Shown here: piece after piece, positions 1 through 5,376 of the stretch
Numbering within the stretch: the stretch's first letter is position 1
How the letters are laid out: the number at the start of each line of letters is the position of its first letter
Position numbers and translations under genes: made by a program
Notes under the pieces: generated by a model
What the model saw: the letters and a program-made list of their open reading frames with translations, nothing else
What the model was told of the DNA's origin: nothing
Database searches by the model: none
DNA from: Palsa-504 sp050013055
GTDB taxonomy: Bacteria; Actinomycetota; Actinomycetes; Streptosporangiales; Streptosporangiaceae
Assembly (NCBI GenBank): GCA_050013055.1
Contig: JBEKGC010000218.1
Span: 1-10,688, forward strand
DNA: 10,688 nucleotides
Reading direction: 5' to 3'

Positions 1-401
1 TAAGGGAACTCATCGAGGACGAGCAGCGGCGGCACGCCGCGGGAAGCATGCGAGCGGGATGGCGCGGCCATCACCTCCGTAGCCGTTCGCAGCGCCTGCT
101 CCCAGCCGCCGAACCCGAACGCGCCAGCCGACAGACCGGCCCAGGTCGCGAGCGAGTCACCGAACCGGCGCAGCGAGACCGGCTCGGCCTGCTCGGTGGC
201 CAGGTGATAGAGCCCGCCGGCCGCGACGGTGAGCCGGCGCAGCAGGTACGATTTGCCCTGCCTGCGCCGGCCGTAGACCACGGCGATCCGCAATCCCGGC
301 AACGGCGAAAGCGCGAAGCCGGTCAGGTCCGCCCACTCCGCCTCACGGTCGAAGACGTCCGTCGGCTTGTCCAGGGTACTGCCTTCCAGCGGAGCCTCCA
401 T
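1..401 (-). CDS. AAA-type ATPase (archaeal ATPase/ATPase_2-like), N-terminal part
   Basis: The minus strand is open from an ATG at 401-399 to the window edge, giving 133 codons; the C-terminal part lies outside. The frame shows a P-loop NTPase core. A Walker A motif, GRRRQGKSY, lies near residues 48-56, and a Walker B motif, LLVLDEFP, ends at the window edge. Between them are the conserved-looking stretches YHLATEQAEP and LRRFGDSLA. This arrangement matches the stand-alone ATPase_2/DUF234-like family of actinobacteria and archaea, whose cellular role is mostly unknown. No clear Shine-Dalgarno precedes the ATG. A TATAAC box about 13 nt upstream (near 415-420) could be a -10 element giving a short leader. 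It is divergent from the GNAT gene. Family assignment is fairly secure; function is not. Confidence 0.8.
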   Translation of the reverse strand, partial: MEAPLEGSTLDKPTDVFDREAEWADLTGFALSPLPGLRIAVVYGRRRQGKSYLLRRLTVAAGGLYHLATEQAEPVSLRRFGDSLATWAGLSAGAFGFGGWEQALRTATEVMAAPSRSHASRGVPPLLVLDEFP

Positions 402-528
402 TAGCTCGAATGTGGTTATATTAAGTGTAGTCGCGCTAGGAGCGGCTGCGACATTCTGGCCAGGGCCGCGATCCTGGCCCGGCGAGTGAGCACGCACAGC
501 AAGGCTCACGGTGGGGGGACGCGCCAGG

Positions 529-1125
529 ATGGTCGACGTGCCGGAATCCCATCCCAGGTCGCTGCGCCCCACGTACCCCGTCCGCGGTGAGCGGTTGCTG
601 CTGCGGCCGCTGGCCATAGCCGACGCCGGCGCCCTGCTTGCCTACCGCAGCCGTGAAGATGTCTGCCGGTACGTGCCGTTCGAGCCGATGAGCCGCGATG
701 ACATCATCGAGCGGATCGCGGGGCCATGGGCACGGACGGAACTCACCGATGAGGGGCAGTCGCTGACGCTCGGCGCTCAGGTGGGCGAGACAAGCGAGCT
801 GGCCGGCGACGTTGTGCTGTTCTGGCACAGCCGCGCGCATGCCGGCGGGGAACTCGGCTACGTGTTCGATCCCGCCTCGGGCGGACACGGCTATGCCACC
901 GAGGCTGCGAACGTGATGCTGCGGCTCGGCTTCGAGGGACTTGGCCTGCATCGCATCGTCGCGCGGATCGATGAGCGCAACGAGTCATCGGTGCGGCTGG
1001 CCAGGCGGCTGGGCATGCGGCAGGAGGCCCGCCTGGTCCGCAACGAGTTCTTCAAGGGCGAGTGGAGCACCGAGCTTGACTTCGCGATGCTCGCTGACGA
1101 GTGGTACGCGCGCCAGCGAGGATAG
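529..1125 (+). CDS. GNAT-family N-acetyltransferase, RimJ/RimL type
   Basis: This 198-residue protein is probably a cytoplasmic acetyl-CoA-dependent N-acetyltransferase. The N-terminus RGERLLLRPL (residues 20-28) is the usual first strand of the RimJ/RimL/Acetyltransf_3 group. The acetyl-CoA loop is SGGHGYATEA (117-126), followed by the GLHRIVARIDERNESS block (139-154) and the LARRLGMRQEA helix. Length and motif order fit a complete family member. I chose the ATG at 529 because a G-rich Shine-Dalgarno (GGGGGA, 514-519) lies 9 nt upstream; the in-frame GTG at 511 lies on that element. The substrate cannot be predicted: relatives acetylate protein N-termini or small molecules. The last 40 codons (from 1001) are duplicated at 4312-4436. 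It probably once faced a convergent PIN/Phd pair, of which only a fragment remains at 1145-1235. Confidence 0.88.
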   Translation: MVDVPESHPRSLRPTYPVRGERLLLRPLAIADAGALLAYRSREDVCRYVPFEPMSRDDIIERIAGPWARTELTDEGQSLTLGAQVGETSELAGDVVLFWHSRAHAGGELGYVFDPASGGHGYATEAANVMLRLGFEGLGLHRIVARIDERNESSVRLARRLGMRQEARLVRNEFFKGEWSTELDFAMLADEWYARQRG

Positions 1126-1146
1126 CGACCTCGACCTGAACCCGGG
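1001..1146 (+). repeat. Direct repeat, left copy (GNAT 3' end plus tail)
   Basis: This stretch matches 4312-4457 in the same orientation, with 4 differences in 146 bp by hand alignment. Two differences are synonymous (Phe and Lys codons), one changes the last residue Gly to Glu, and one lies after the stop codon. The match begins inside the GNAT gene and runs about 20 bp past its stop. Confidence 0.9.
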
Positions 1147-1235
1147 ATCTCCAGGCGCCGTGCCCGCTCGGCCCGCTCGTCATAGGCGTCTTGCTCGTCG
1201 TTGCTACGTACCTCATGCGGCCCGGCGGACAGTTC
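1145..1235 (-). pseudogene. Internal fragment of a PIN-domain (VapC-type) toxin gene
   Basis: These 91 bp match 4724-4814 with a single, synonymous mismatch at 1209. At the right-hand locus this segment encodes residues 40-70 of the intact PIN toxin, including the second catalytic acid (Glu40). Here the toxin's start, its 3' end and its antitoxin are all absent. Compared with the right-hand locus, 266 bp (4458-4723) are missing at the junction, where both sides share a GG. It is a relic with no coding capacity of its own. Confidence 0.88.
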
Positions 1236-1423
1236 CGCTCTTGCTTACCGAACACGATATAGATGAAAGAGCAGCGGCTGCTCTCGCAGAAGAAATGTCA
1301 AGACTCGCTCAAGATGAAACCTTCTCCGAGAACTCGGCGGCTCGCGAGCTGAGAAACAGGCCTAAAGCGATATCCGTCACAGCGGCAGATGACACGCTTC
1401 CGGCCGATGCATTCACATCGTGA
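1236..1423 (+). pseudogene. 5'-truncated small ORF in an AT-richer islet
   Basis: Exactly where the repeat with the right-hand locus ends (1235), base composition drops to about 50% G+C (156 of 310 bases over 1241-1550 by my count). A frame then reads about 60 hydrophilic, helix-prone residues (for example LTEHDIDERAAAALAEEM) to a TGA at 1421-1423. There is no plausible ribosome site at its 5' side: the in-frame TTG at 1241 and the ATG at 1295 both lack a spaced Shine-Dalgarno. It therefore looks like the 3' part of a gene cut at the junction, although a short 42-residue product from 1295 is possible. I do not recognise the family. Its codon use (AGA, ATA, GAA, CAA) differs from its neighbours. 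Confidence 0.35.
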
Positions 1424-1551
1424 GTGAAGTTCTTAAAGTCCCGGGTCCAACGACTGGCGAGCTGGTTGTTCGAATAGATAAGAAGGGCCGACAAATATTT
1501 AGCGTCGATGCGTCAAAAGTTGAGTGGAAGCTCACATTTACGGCACTCTAA
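1420..1551 (+). CDS. Hypothetical 43-residue protein, overlapping the upstream ORF
   Basis: A GTG at 1420 overlaps the preceding TGA as GTGA, the usual arrangement for translational coupling. The frame runs 43 codons to TAA at 1549-1551. The product reads like a small beta-rich domain (GELVVRIDKKGRQIFSVDAS, then VEWKLTFTAL). It shares the low-G+C, A/T-ending codon use of the ORF before it, so the two were probably acquired together. No family is recognised. The short length and lack of a separate ribosome site keep confidence low; the overlap and sensible protein composition argue for it. Confidence 0.4.
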   Translation: MSEVLKVPGPTTGELVVRIDKKGRQIFSVDASKVEWKLTFTAL

Positions 1552-1604
1552 TAGCCTGCACATCGCAGTCCCTTGCCCACTCAGCCCCGCACGGCAGGCC
1601 CCGC

Positions 1605-1811
1605 CTAGGGTTCAGGCGCTAACGAAACGTCCGCCTTCACATGACCGGCGAAACGACGCCAGGCGCCAGCCGGGAACCGGAGGACCGGACCCCGGCGGTC
1701 CTTCGTGTCCCGCACCATCACGCGGCTATCATCCCCGGCCACCTCGACGCAATCAGTGCCGCCGTTGGAACTGTACGACGCCTTGCGCCATGTCAGATCT
1801 GTGTCTTCCAT
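1605..1811 (-). CDS. DUF397 domain protein
   Basis: The 68-residue product is essentially one DUF397 domain. It shows the typical WRKASYSSNGGTDCVEVA start, the central VMVRDTKDRRGP segment and the FPAGAWRRFAGHVK end. DUF397 proteins are small actinobacterial proteins almost always encoded beside an XRE/DUF5753 regulator. In Streptomyces such pairs affect development and antibiotic production, and some authors treat them as toxin-antitoxin-like, with the DUF397 protein modulating the regulator. Here its ATG (1811) lies inside the end of the XRE gene, a 19-bp overlap, so the two are surely cotranscribed and probably translationally coupled. The exact activity is unknown. Confidence 0.92.
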   Translation of the reverse strand: MEDTDLTWRKASYSSNGGTDCVEVAGDDSRVMVRDTKDRRGPVLRFPAGAWRRFAGHVKADVSLAPEP

Positions 1812-2581
1812 CGCTCCTCTGCCACCTTCAAGACCAGCTCATGGGACTCGACACGCGGCAAGGCCGCACCGAGTATCCGCTCGAAAGCCACCGTCACCTT
1901 GCCGATCAGGCCGGGCGCCGTGCTCGTGATGTCCTCGATCGCACTCAAGCCGACCGTCGTCGCACCATCCCGCGCCGCGATATTGAACCCGCCCCACAAA
2001 CCCACGTTCGTACCCTCCGGGACCACATGCAACGCGATATCGGGACGCTCCGCCATCCGCACCAGCGCGGCGCACTGCTCAGCCATCACCGGCGCCGACC
2101 CGATCAGCCTATGCAACACATGCTGATCAATGACCGCCGTCAGGTACGCCCGCCCGATCACCACCTGCCGCTCCAGTCGCGCCGCCACCAGCTCATCCAG
2201 CTGCGCAGCCGCGTACGGCTCCACCGACAGCACCGCCCGCATGTAACTCTCAGTCTGGAGCAAACCCGGCACCAGCACCGGCGACCAGCACCGCAAGATA
2301 CTCGCCTGCGCCTCCGCCTGCCGGTACGGCATAAACCAGTCGGGCGTCCCCGACTTCGCCCGGTGCGCCAGGTCAGTCAGCGAATCCAGCGGCGCACCCG
2401 TGACACCCGCCCACGCCGCCAGCACCGCATCAGAGGGCACCGGATGAGCCGCATTCTCCGCCCTGGTCACCACCGGACGGGACACATTCAGCCTCCTGGC
2501 CAGCGCCCCGTGTGACTCATAGCCGGCATCCAGGCGGGACTGGCGCAAAACGCCGGCGAGCTGTTCCCTGGGCGTCGGCAC
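1793..2581 (-). CDS. XRE-family regulator with DUF5753 domain
   Basis: The product has 262 residues. An N-terminal helix-turn-helix covers about residues 5-60 (LAGVLRQSRLDAGYESHGAL, then ARRLNVSRPVVTRAENA). A DUF5753 ligand- or partner-binding domain follows (LRCWSPVLVPGLLQTESYMR through HVVPEGTNVGLWGGF). I chose the GTG at 2581 because GGGAGG (2590-2595) sits 8 nt upstream. An ATG at 2683 would add 34 residues that lie outside the HTH fold and would run over the dyad at 2644-2661. It is the first gene of a two-gene unit with DUF397 and is divergent from three small ORFs, so it probably binds the shared intergenic region. The target regulon is unknown. Confidence 0.88.
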   Translation of the reverse strand: MPTPREQLAGVLRQSRLDAGYESHGALARRLNVSRPVVTRAENAAHPVPSDAVLAAWAGVTGAPLDSLTDLAHRAKSGTPDWFMPYRQAEAQASILRCWSPVLVPGLLQTESYMRAVLSVEPYAAAQLDELVAARLERQVVIGRAYLTAVIDQHVLHRLIGSAPVMAEQCAALVRMAERPDIALHVVPEGTNVGLWGGFNIAARDGATTVGLSAIEDITSTAPGLIGKVTVAFERILGAALPRVESHELVLKVAEERWKTQI

Positions 2582-2643
2582 GGTACGCACCTCCCGGTAC
2601 CGGAGTTCAACCCCGGTCAGTGAACGGATAACTACTCCCGATT

Positions 2644-2661
2644 CTGTCACCGGCCTGACAG
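2644..2661. promoter_or_regulatory. Candidate operator between the XRE gene and the divergent small ORFs
   Basis: A perfect 6-bp dyad, CTGTCA - 6 bp - TGACAG, sits in the 124-bp divergent gap, 45 bp before the small-ORF start and 63 bp before the XRE start. This is a natural place for the XRE protein to regulate both directions. The role is inferred from position and symmetry only; no convincing -35/-10 pair was found. Confidence 0.4.
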
Positions 2662-2705
2662 CTTGAGAAACGAGATCACCCATGACACAGCGTTAGGAAC
2701 ACCCC

Positions 2706-2918
2706 ATGCCTGGACTCCACGGGCAGCTCACCAGCACCGAGCTGACAAACGCCCTCGCCGCCTGCGACACCCTGACCGCACTAGAGCCCTACATCGACAA
2801 GATGACACACATCAAGATCAGCGCGCTTCGCGCCGGCCTGGCCGCCGAGCACCAAGACCGCACCCGCGCCAGCGCTGAGGCCAGGGACCAGGCCCGGAAG
2901 ACGACAGCCGATGCCTGA
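2706..2918 (+). CDS. Hypothetical small protein (70 aa), first of three overlapping ORFs
   Basis: An ATG at 2706 follows an AGGA-type ribosome site (around 2695-2699) at normal spacing. The product is predicted to be mainly helical. It has a hydrophobic-patterned N-terminal half (TNALAACDTLTALEPYIDKM) and a charged Ala/Arg/Asp/Glu-rich tail that could form a coiled coil. Cysteine is rare and there is no signal peptide or membrane segment. I do not recognise a family. It is divergent from the XRE/DUF397 pair and overlaps the next ORF by 8 bp, which supports a real, coupled operon whose expression that regulator may control. Confidence 0.6.
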   Translation: MPGLHGQLTSTELTNALAACDTLTALEPYIDKMTHIKISALRAGLAAEHQDRTRASAEARDQARKTTADA

Positions 2919-3081
2919 CACCTGGGAAACAACCGTCCGCACGGCAGCGGCCACCATGCTCCGCCACCCCGACAAGATCTCCGACGGACTCGAAGCCGAA
3001 CTGTACGCCCTGCTCGAACAACTCGGCACCCCGCAGGCCGGCCGGCCCCAGGCCACCGGCCAGCCCGATGACGCCGCATGA
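2911..3081 (+). CDS. Hypothetical small protein (56 aa)
   Basis: An ATG at 2911 lies inside the end of the preceding ORF (8-bp overlap) and the frame ends at TGA 3079-3081. The product starts MPDTWETTVRTAAATMLRHP, followed by a helical, acidic stretch (ISDGLEAELYALLEQLG) and a Pro/Gln/Ala tail. It is soluble and looks like a small helical adaptor, but no family is recognised. Third codon positions are strongly G/C, and overlaps on both sides suggest translational coupling in a three-ORF unit. Confidence 0.55.
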   Translation: MPDTWETTVRTAAATMLRHPDKISDGLEAELYALLEQLGTPQAGRPQATGQPDDAA

Positions 3082-3445
3082 CCCCGCAGACGGCCACCAG
3101 CCCAAACCATTCCGCCAGGCAACGGGTGAGACCGTGAGCACGCGAGTCGAAGGCGCCGAGCCGCCCGTCGTCCTGCCCACAGCCAGGGCCGCCCTGGCCG
3201 CCGGGACGACATGGCTCACGCTGACCGTCATCCAGGAAAGCGGGGACCTGTGGCGCTACAACCTCTCCGAACAGAACAACAGCCGCCTGGCCTACGGCAA
3301 GATCATCCTGACCGGCCACATGGCCGCCCTGCACCGCGCCGCCCGGATCTGCGCCGACGGCTACCACCCCGGCACCATCGAACGTGGCCTGCTCGACGCC
3401 TTCGCCCAGGACACCCTAAACGGGCCGGCCACCCCGCCCATGTGA
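3068..3445 (+). CDS. Hypothetical protein (125 aa, possibly 103 aa)
   Basis: This is the last of the three overlapping ORFs. The ATG at 3068 overlaps the previous gene by 14 bp. A GTG at 3134, 4 nt after GGTGAG, is a reasonable alternative start and would remove a 22-residue Pro/Gln/His-rich leader with weaker codon bias. The core (LWRYNLSEQNNSRLAYGK, then MAALHRAARICADGYHPGTI) reads as a compact alpha/beta domain with no membrane segment. No family is recognised. Context suggests a role tied to the XRE/DUF397 pair, as such regulators often sit beside small uncharacterised genes. That link is inference. Confidence 0.6.
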   Translation: MTPHDPADGHQPKPFRQATGETVSTRVEGAEPPVVLPTARAALAAGTTWLTLTVIQESGDLWRYNLSEQNNSRLAYGKIILTGHMAALHRAARICADGYHPGTIERGLLDAFAQDTLNGPATPPM

Positions 3446-3952
3446 CCGGAACCCAGGACTCCTTACGGCCACCGCATGGTGCCGCCTCACGGCGCCACCA
3501 CCCCCCATAATCGTCACAATACGTGTCATCACGGGCACGTGGTGCATCTGGTATCTAGTGTGACGGCGGGTGAAACTGGTCATGTCCGCGGGACCGCCGC
3601 ACAGCACCGGCCCGCCGTGCCAGGTGACCGCCACGAGGGGCCGTGCCTGGTGCCGCTCTGTGCGGTTCTTTACCCACCTCCCAGGCGCGGGACCCTCGCC
3701 GGGCAAGTCCCGGGGGCCTGGCCGGACCAACCAGGGGCGGTCCGCAAGCGGCCCGGCCCTGCCAGCCAGCGTAAGGGCCCCCCGGCCATGCCCGGCCCCG
3801 CACCAGCCAGGACACCGGCCAAACAACCGCCCGCCGCTCCCCACCCCACCCACCGGCCCCGCCGCCCATGCCCGCCGCAAACAAGGTGACCCGCCGAAAT
3901 GCCGTAGCTATTCAGCAAGCATCAGCGGCGTGCTGTGATGCGTGGCTGTGGG
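3446..3952. other. 507-bp stretch with no convincing gene
   Basis: Several long open frames cross this segment on both strands, but all translate to Pro/Arg- or Gly-rich sequence without domain character or a good ribosome site, as expected for stop-poor G+C-rich DNA. An AT-richer patch (about 3508-3560) contains an inverted repeat, CGTCACA (3512-3518) and TGTGACG (3559-3565), with smaller CGTG/CACG and GCAC/GTGC dyads between its arms. Around 3839-3854 the minus strand carries four closely spaced G runs (GGGG, GGGG, GGG, GG). No tRNA, rRNA or known structured RNA was recognised. Confidence 0.5.
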
Positions 3953-4311
3953 TCATCTTTGCTGTTCGTCCTTGCCGGGAAGCTCGTCCGCGTGGCGCAG
4001 TATGACCTTCCACTCGCCGTTTTCACGGCGGTAGACCTGGGTGCAGCGCAGGGTCCTGGGCGTGGGGCGATCACCGGCGTGACGGGTCATGTGCTCCAGA
4101 TCGACGGTGTAGGCAAGGTCATCGCCGACGACCGTCACGACGTTCTCCGCGGCGCGATCGGTGGCCTTGATGCCGGCAGCGGCCCAGTCCAGCCGCGCGC
4201 TGACCTGTTCCCAGCCTCGTTCGTAACCGCCGAACGCACCCATGATCACCACGTCACCGGCGTGTGACCAGAGCGCCTTGAAGGGACCGGGTCGTCCTTC
4301 GACCAGGTCGC
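3953..4311 (-). pseudogene. SnoaL/NTF2-like (DUF4440-type) gene lacking its 5' end
   Basis: The frame encodes about 119 residues typical of the SnoaL-like/DUF4440 fold: PFKALWSHAGDVVIMGAFGG, then YERGWEQVSARLDWA, AENVVTVVGDDLAYTVDLEH and a closing YRRENGEWKVILRHADELPG. Family members have a further N-terminal helix and a start codon. Here the homology stops at about 4311, where the GNAT-derived repeat begins. The frame stays open through antisense GNAT sequence to a GTG at 4381, adding about 23 unrelated residues, but there is no ribosome site there. The gene was probably interrupted by the arrival or rearrangement of the right-hand repeat unit. Substrate and role were unknown even before the damage. 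Confidence 0.7.
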
Positions 4312-4436
4312 CCAGGCGGCTGGGCATGCGGCAGGAGGCCCGCCTGGTCCGCAACGAGTTCTTTAAAGGCGAGTGGAGCACCGAGCTTGACTTCGCGATG
4401 CTCGCTGACGAGTGGTACGCGCGCCAGCGAGAATAG
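4312..4436 (+). pseudogene. 3' fragment of the GNAT acetyltransferase gene (right repeat copy)
   Basis: The last 40 codons of the GNAT gene at 529-1125 recur here, with the same stop (TAG 4434-4436). The only amino-acid change is the final Gly to Glu. The acetyl-CoA-binding loop and everything upstream are missing, so no enzyme can be made. The repeat continues to 4457, just before the 3' end of the PIN gene. This shows the GNAT gene was once convergent with the intact toxin-antitoxin pair. Confidence 0.88.
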
Positions 4437-4460
4437 CGACCTCGACCTGAACCCTGGCGG

Positions 4461-4931
4461 TCAGCCGATGGGGCGCTCGTGCGGGACGGGTGGCCGGGTG
4501 ACCGGGATGATGCGGGCGAGGCTGTCCAGGCCGGTGAAGTCGGCCGGGTTAGTCGTATACAGCGGCAGCCCTTCCGCTATCGCGGTAGCCGCGATCATCA
4601 GGTCAACGACTCTGTCTCGCGGTTTGCGGCCAGCGGCGATGACCGCTGCCGTCACGCGACCGAAGACGCGGGCCGCCTCGGCGTCAAACGGCACCGGGTC
4701 AAATTCGCTTTCCGCGCGTTGCAGGATCTCCAGGCGCCGTGCCCGCTCGGCCCGCTCGTCATAGGCGTCTTGCTCGTCGTTGCTACGGACCTCATGCGGC
4801 CCGGCGGACAGTTCGGCCAGCGTGATGGCGCTGATCGCCATCTCATCGGGCAGCTCGGCCGGGTCGATCCACCGGCGCAAGATCAAGATGTTGGTGTCGA
4901 GCATGCCCTGCCGGGGCGGCTCACCGCTCAT
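4461..4931 (-). CDS. PIN-domain ribonuclease toxin (VapC type)
   Basis: The 156-residue product has the PIN fold with four acidic residues placed as in VapC toxins: Asp12 (MLDTNIL), Glu40 (ITLAELSAG), Asp110 (RDRVVDLMIAATA) and Asp131 (TTNPADFTGL). PIN toxins are Mg2+-dependent RNases that cut tRNA or rRNA unless held by an antitoxin. The ATG at 4931 lies inside the antitoxin gene (11-bp overlap, antitoxin stop at 4921-4923); an internal ATG at 4904 (MLDTNIL) is the alternative start. The gene follows its Phd-like antitoxin in a two-gene operon. Fragments of related toxin genes lie at 1145-1235 and about 7236-7310. The length and all acidic residues suggest a functional toxin. Confidence 0.9.
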   Translation of the reverse strand: MSGEPPRQGMLDTNILILRRWIDPAELPDEMAISAITLAELSAGPHEVRSNDEQDAYDERAERARRLEILQRAESEFDPVPFDAEAARVFGRVTAAVIAAGRKPRDRVVDLMIAATAIAEGLPLYTTNPADFTGLDSLARIIPVTRPPVPHERPIG

Positions 4932-5190
4932 ATGGGCTGCCAGCCTCATGATCGAGCGCCGCATCCTGGTCGGCCCGGAACGCTTCCAGGTCAACCGCAG
5001 GGGAGTTGCGCGACATGGCCATGAACTCGTGCCTGGGGACGAGCCGACGGCGCCGCCGGAGGGGGATCAGTTCGCCGATACGGTGGCCGTCCCGGGTGAC
5101 GGTGAAGGACTGTCCGTGCTCAACGGCATCCATGATCTCCCGCGACTTGCTCCGCAAGTCGCGCTGCGTGATCTCCGGTTGTTCGCCCAC
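4921..5190 (-). CDS. Phd/YefM-family antitoxin
   Basis: The product has 89 residues. The N-terminal half (ITQRDLRSKSREIMDAVEHG, then QSFTVTRDGHRIGELIPL) is a typical Phd/YefM DNA-binding domain. The C-terminal half (about 50-89, MAMSRNSPAVDLEAFRADQD) is the expected flexible toxin-neutralising tail. The start is a GTG at 5190. A GGTGAG sequence lies directly before it with no spacer, so translation may be leaderless or depend on a very short leader. It precedes and overlaps the PIN toxin gene. Such antitoxins repress their own operon, and repeated TAGCAC/GTGCTA elements lie just upstream (5201-5226). Confidence 0.9.
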   Translation of the reverse strand: MGEQPEITQRDLRSKSREIMDAVEHGQSFTVTRDGHRIGELIPLRRRRRLVPRHEFMAMSRNSPAVDLEAFRADQDAALDHEAGSPYER

Positions 5191-5200
5191 CTCACCACAG

Positions 5201-5226
5201 TAGCACCGAGTGCTATCAAGTGCTAC
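5201..5226. promoter_or_regulatory. Candidate operator of the PIN/Phd operon
   Basis: The sequence holds a perfect dyad, TAGCAC - CGA - GTGCTA (5201-5215), followed by a second GTGCTA (5220-5225) exactly 10 bp after the first, one helical turn away. It lies 11-36 bp upstream of the antitoxin start on the minus strand, the usual site for autorepression by a Phd dimer, with the toxin acting as corepressor. On the minus strand the dyad also includes TACTGT-like sequence that could be a -10 box. Confidence 0.6.
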
Positions 5227-5352
5227 AGGCGGCGGGGGCCCTTAACGGCCCGTACCGTTCGTAGACGGCCGCCGATCGGGACCACGCAGGCGCGCCGACG
5301 GTGTCAGACAGACACATACCTCGACAATTCAATCCCGGTAACAGCGCCTCGC

Positions 5353-5376
5353 CCAGGCTGAGCGCCGCCTGGTTTT
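5353..5376. terminator. Possible terminator hairpin at the 3' end of the S66 gene
   Basis: CCAGGC - 8 nt - GCCTGG forms a 6-bp stem. On the plus strand it is followed by TTTT. On the minus strand it starts 3 nt after the S66 stop codon and has no following T run. It may act as a weak or bidirectional terminator. Confidence 0.3.

Noticed and set aside
941..1235. Upstream part of the plus-strand open frame ending at 1423
   Set aside because: Up to 1125 it is an out-of-phase shadow of the GNAT gene, and from 1145 it runs antisense through the toxin fragment. Only the part after 1235 looks like independent sequence.
2599..2620. T-arm-like sequence around GTTCAA flanked by CCGG, possible tRNA or attachment site
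   Set aside because: There is no acceptor, D-arm or anticodon arm around it and no repeat of it elsewhere in the window.
3839..3854. G-quadruplex motif on the minus strand
   Set aside because: One of the four G runs has only two Gs, and such runs are common by chance in DNA this rich in G+C.
3570..3938. Plus-strand open frame of 122 codons in the gene-free gap
   Set aside because: It is rich in Pro, Arg, Ser and Gly with no fold-like pattern and no ribosome site. Equally long frames exist in other phases and on the other strand, which is typical of stop-poor G+C-rich DNA.
5236..5251. GGGCC - 6 nt - GGCCC hairpin in the gap before the S66 gene
   Set aside because: There is no T run, it is not placed after a gene on either strand, and short G/C dyads are frequent here.
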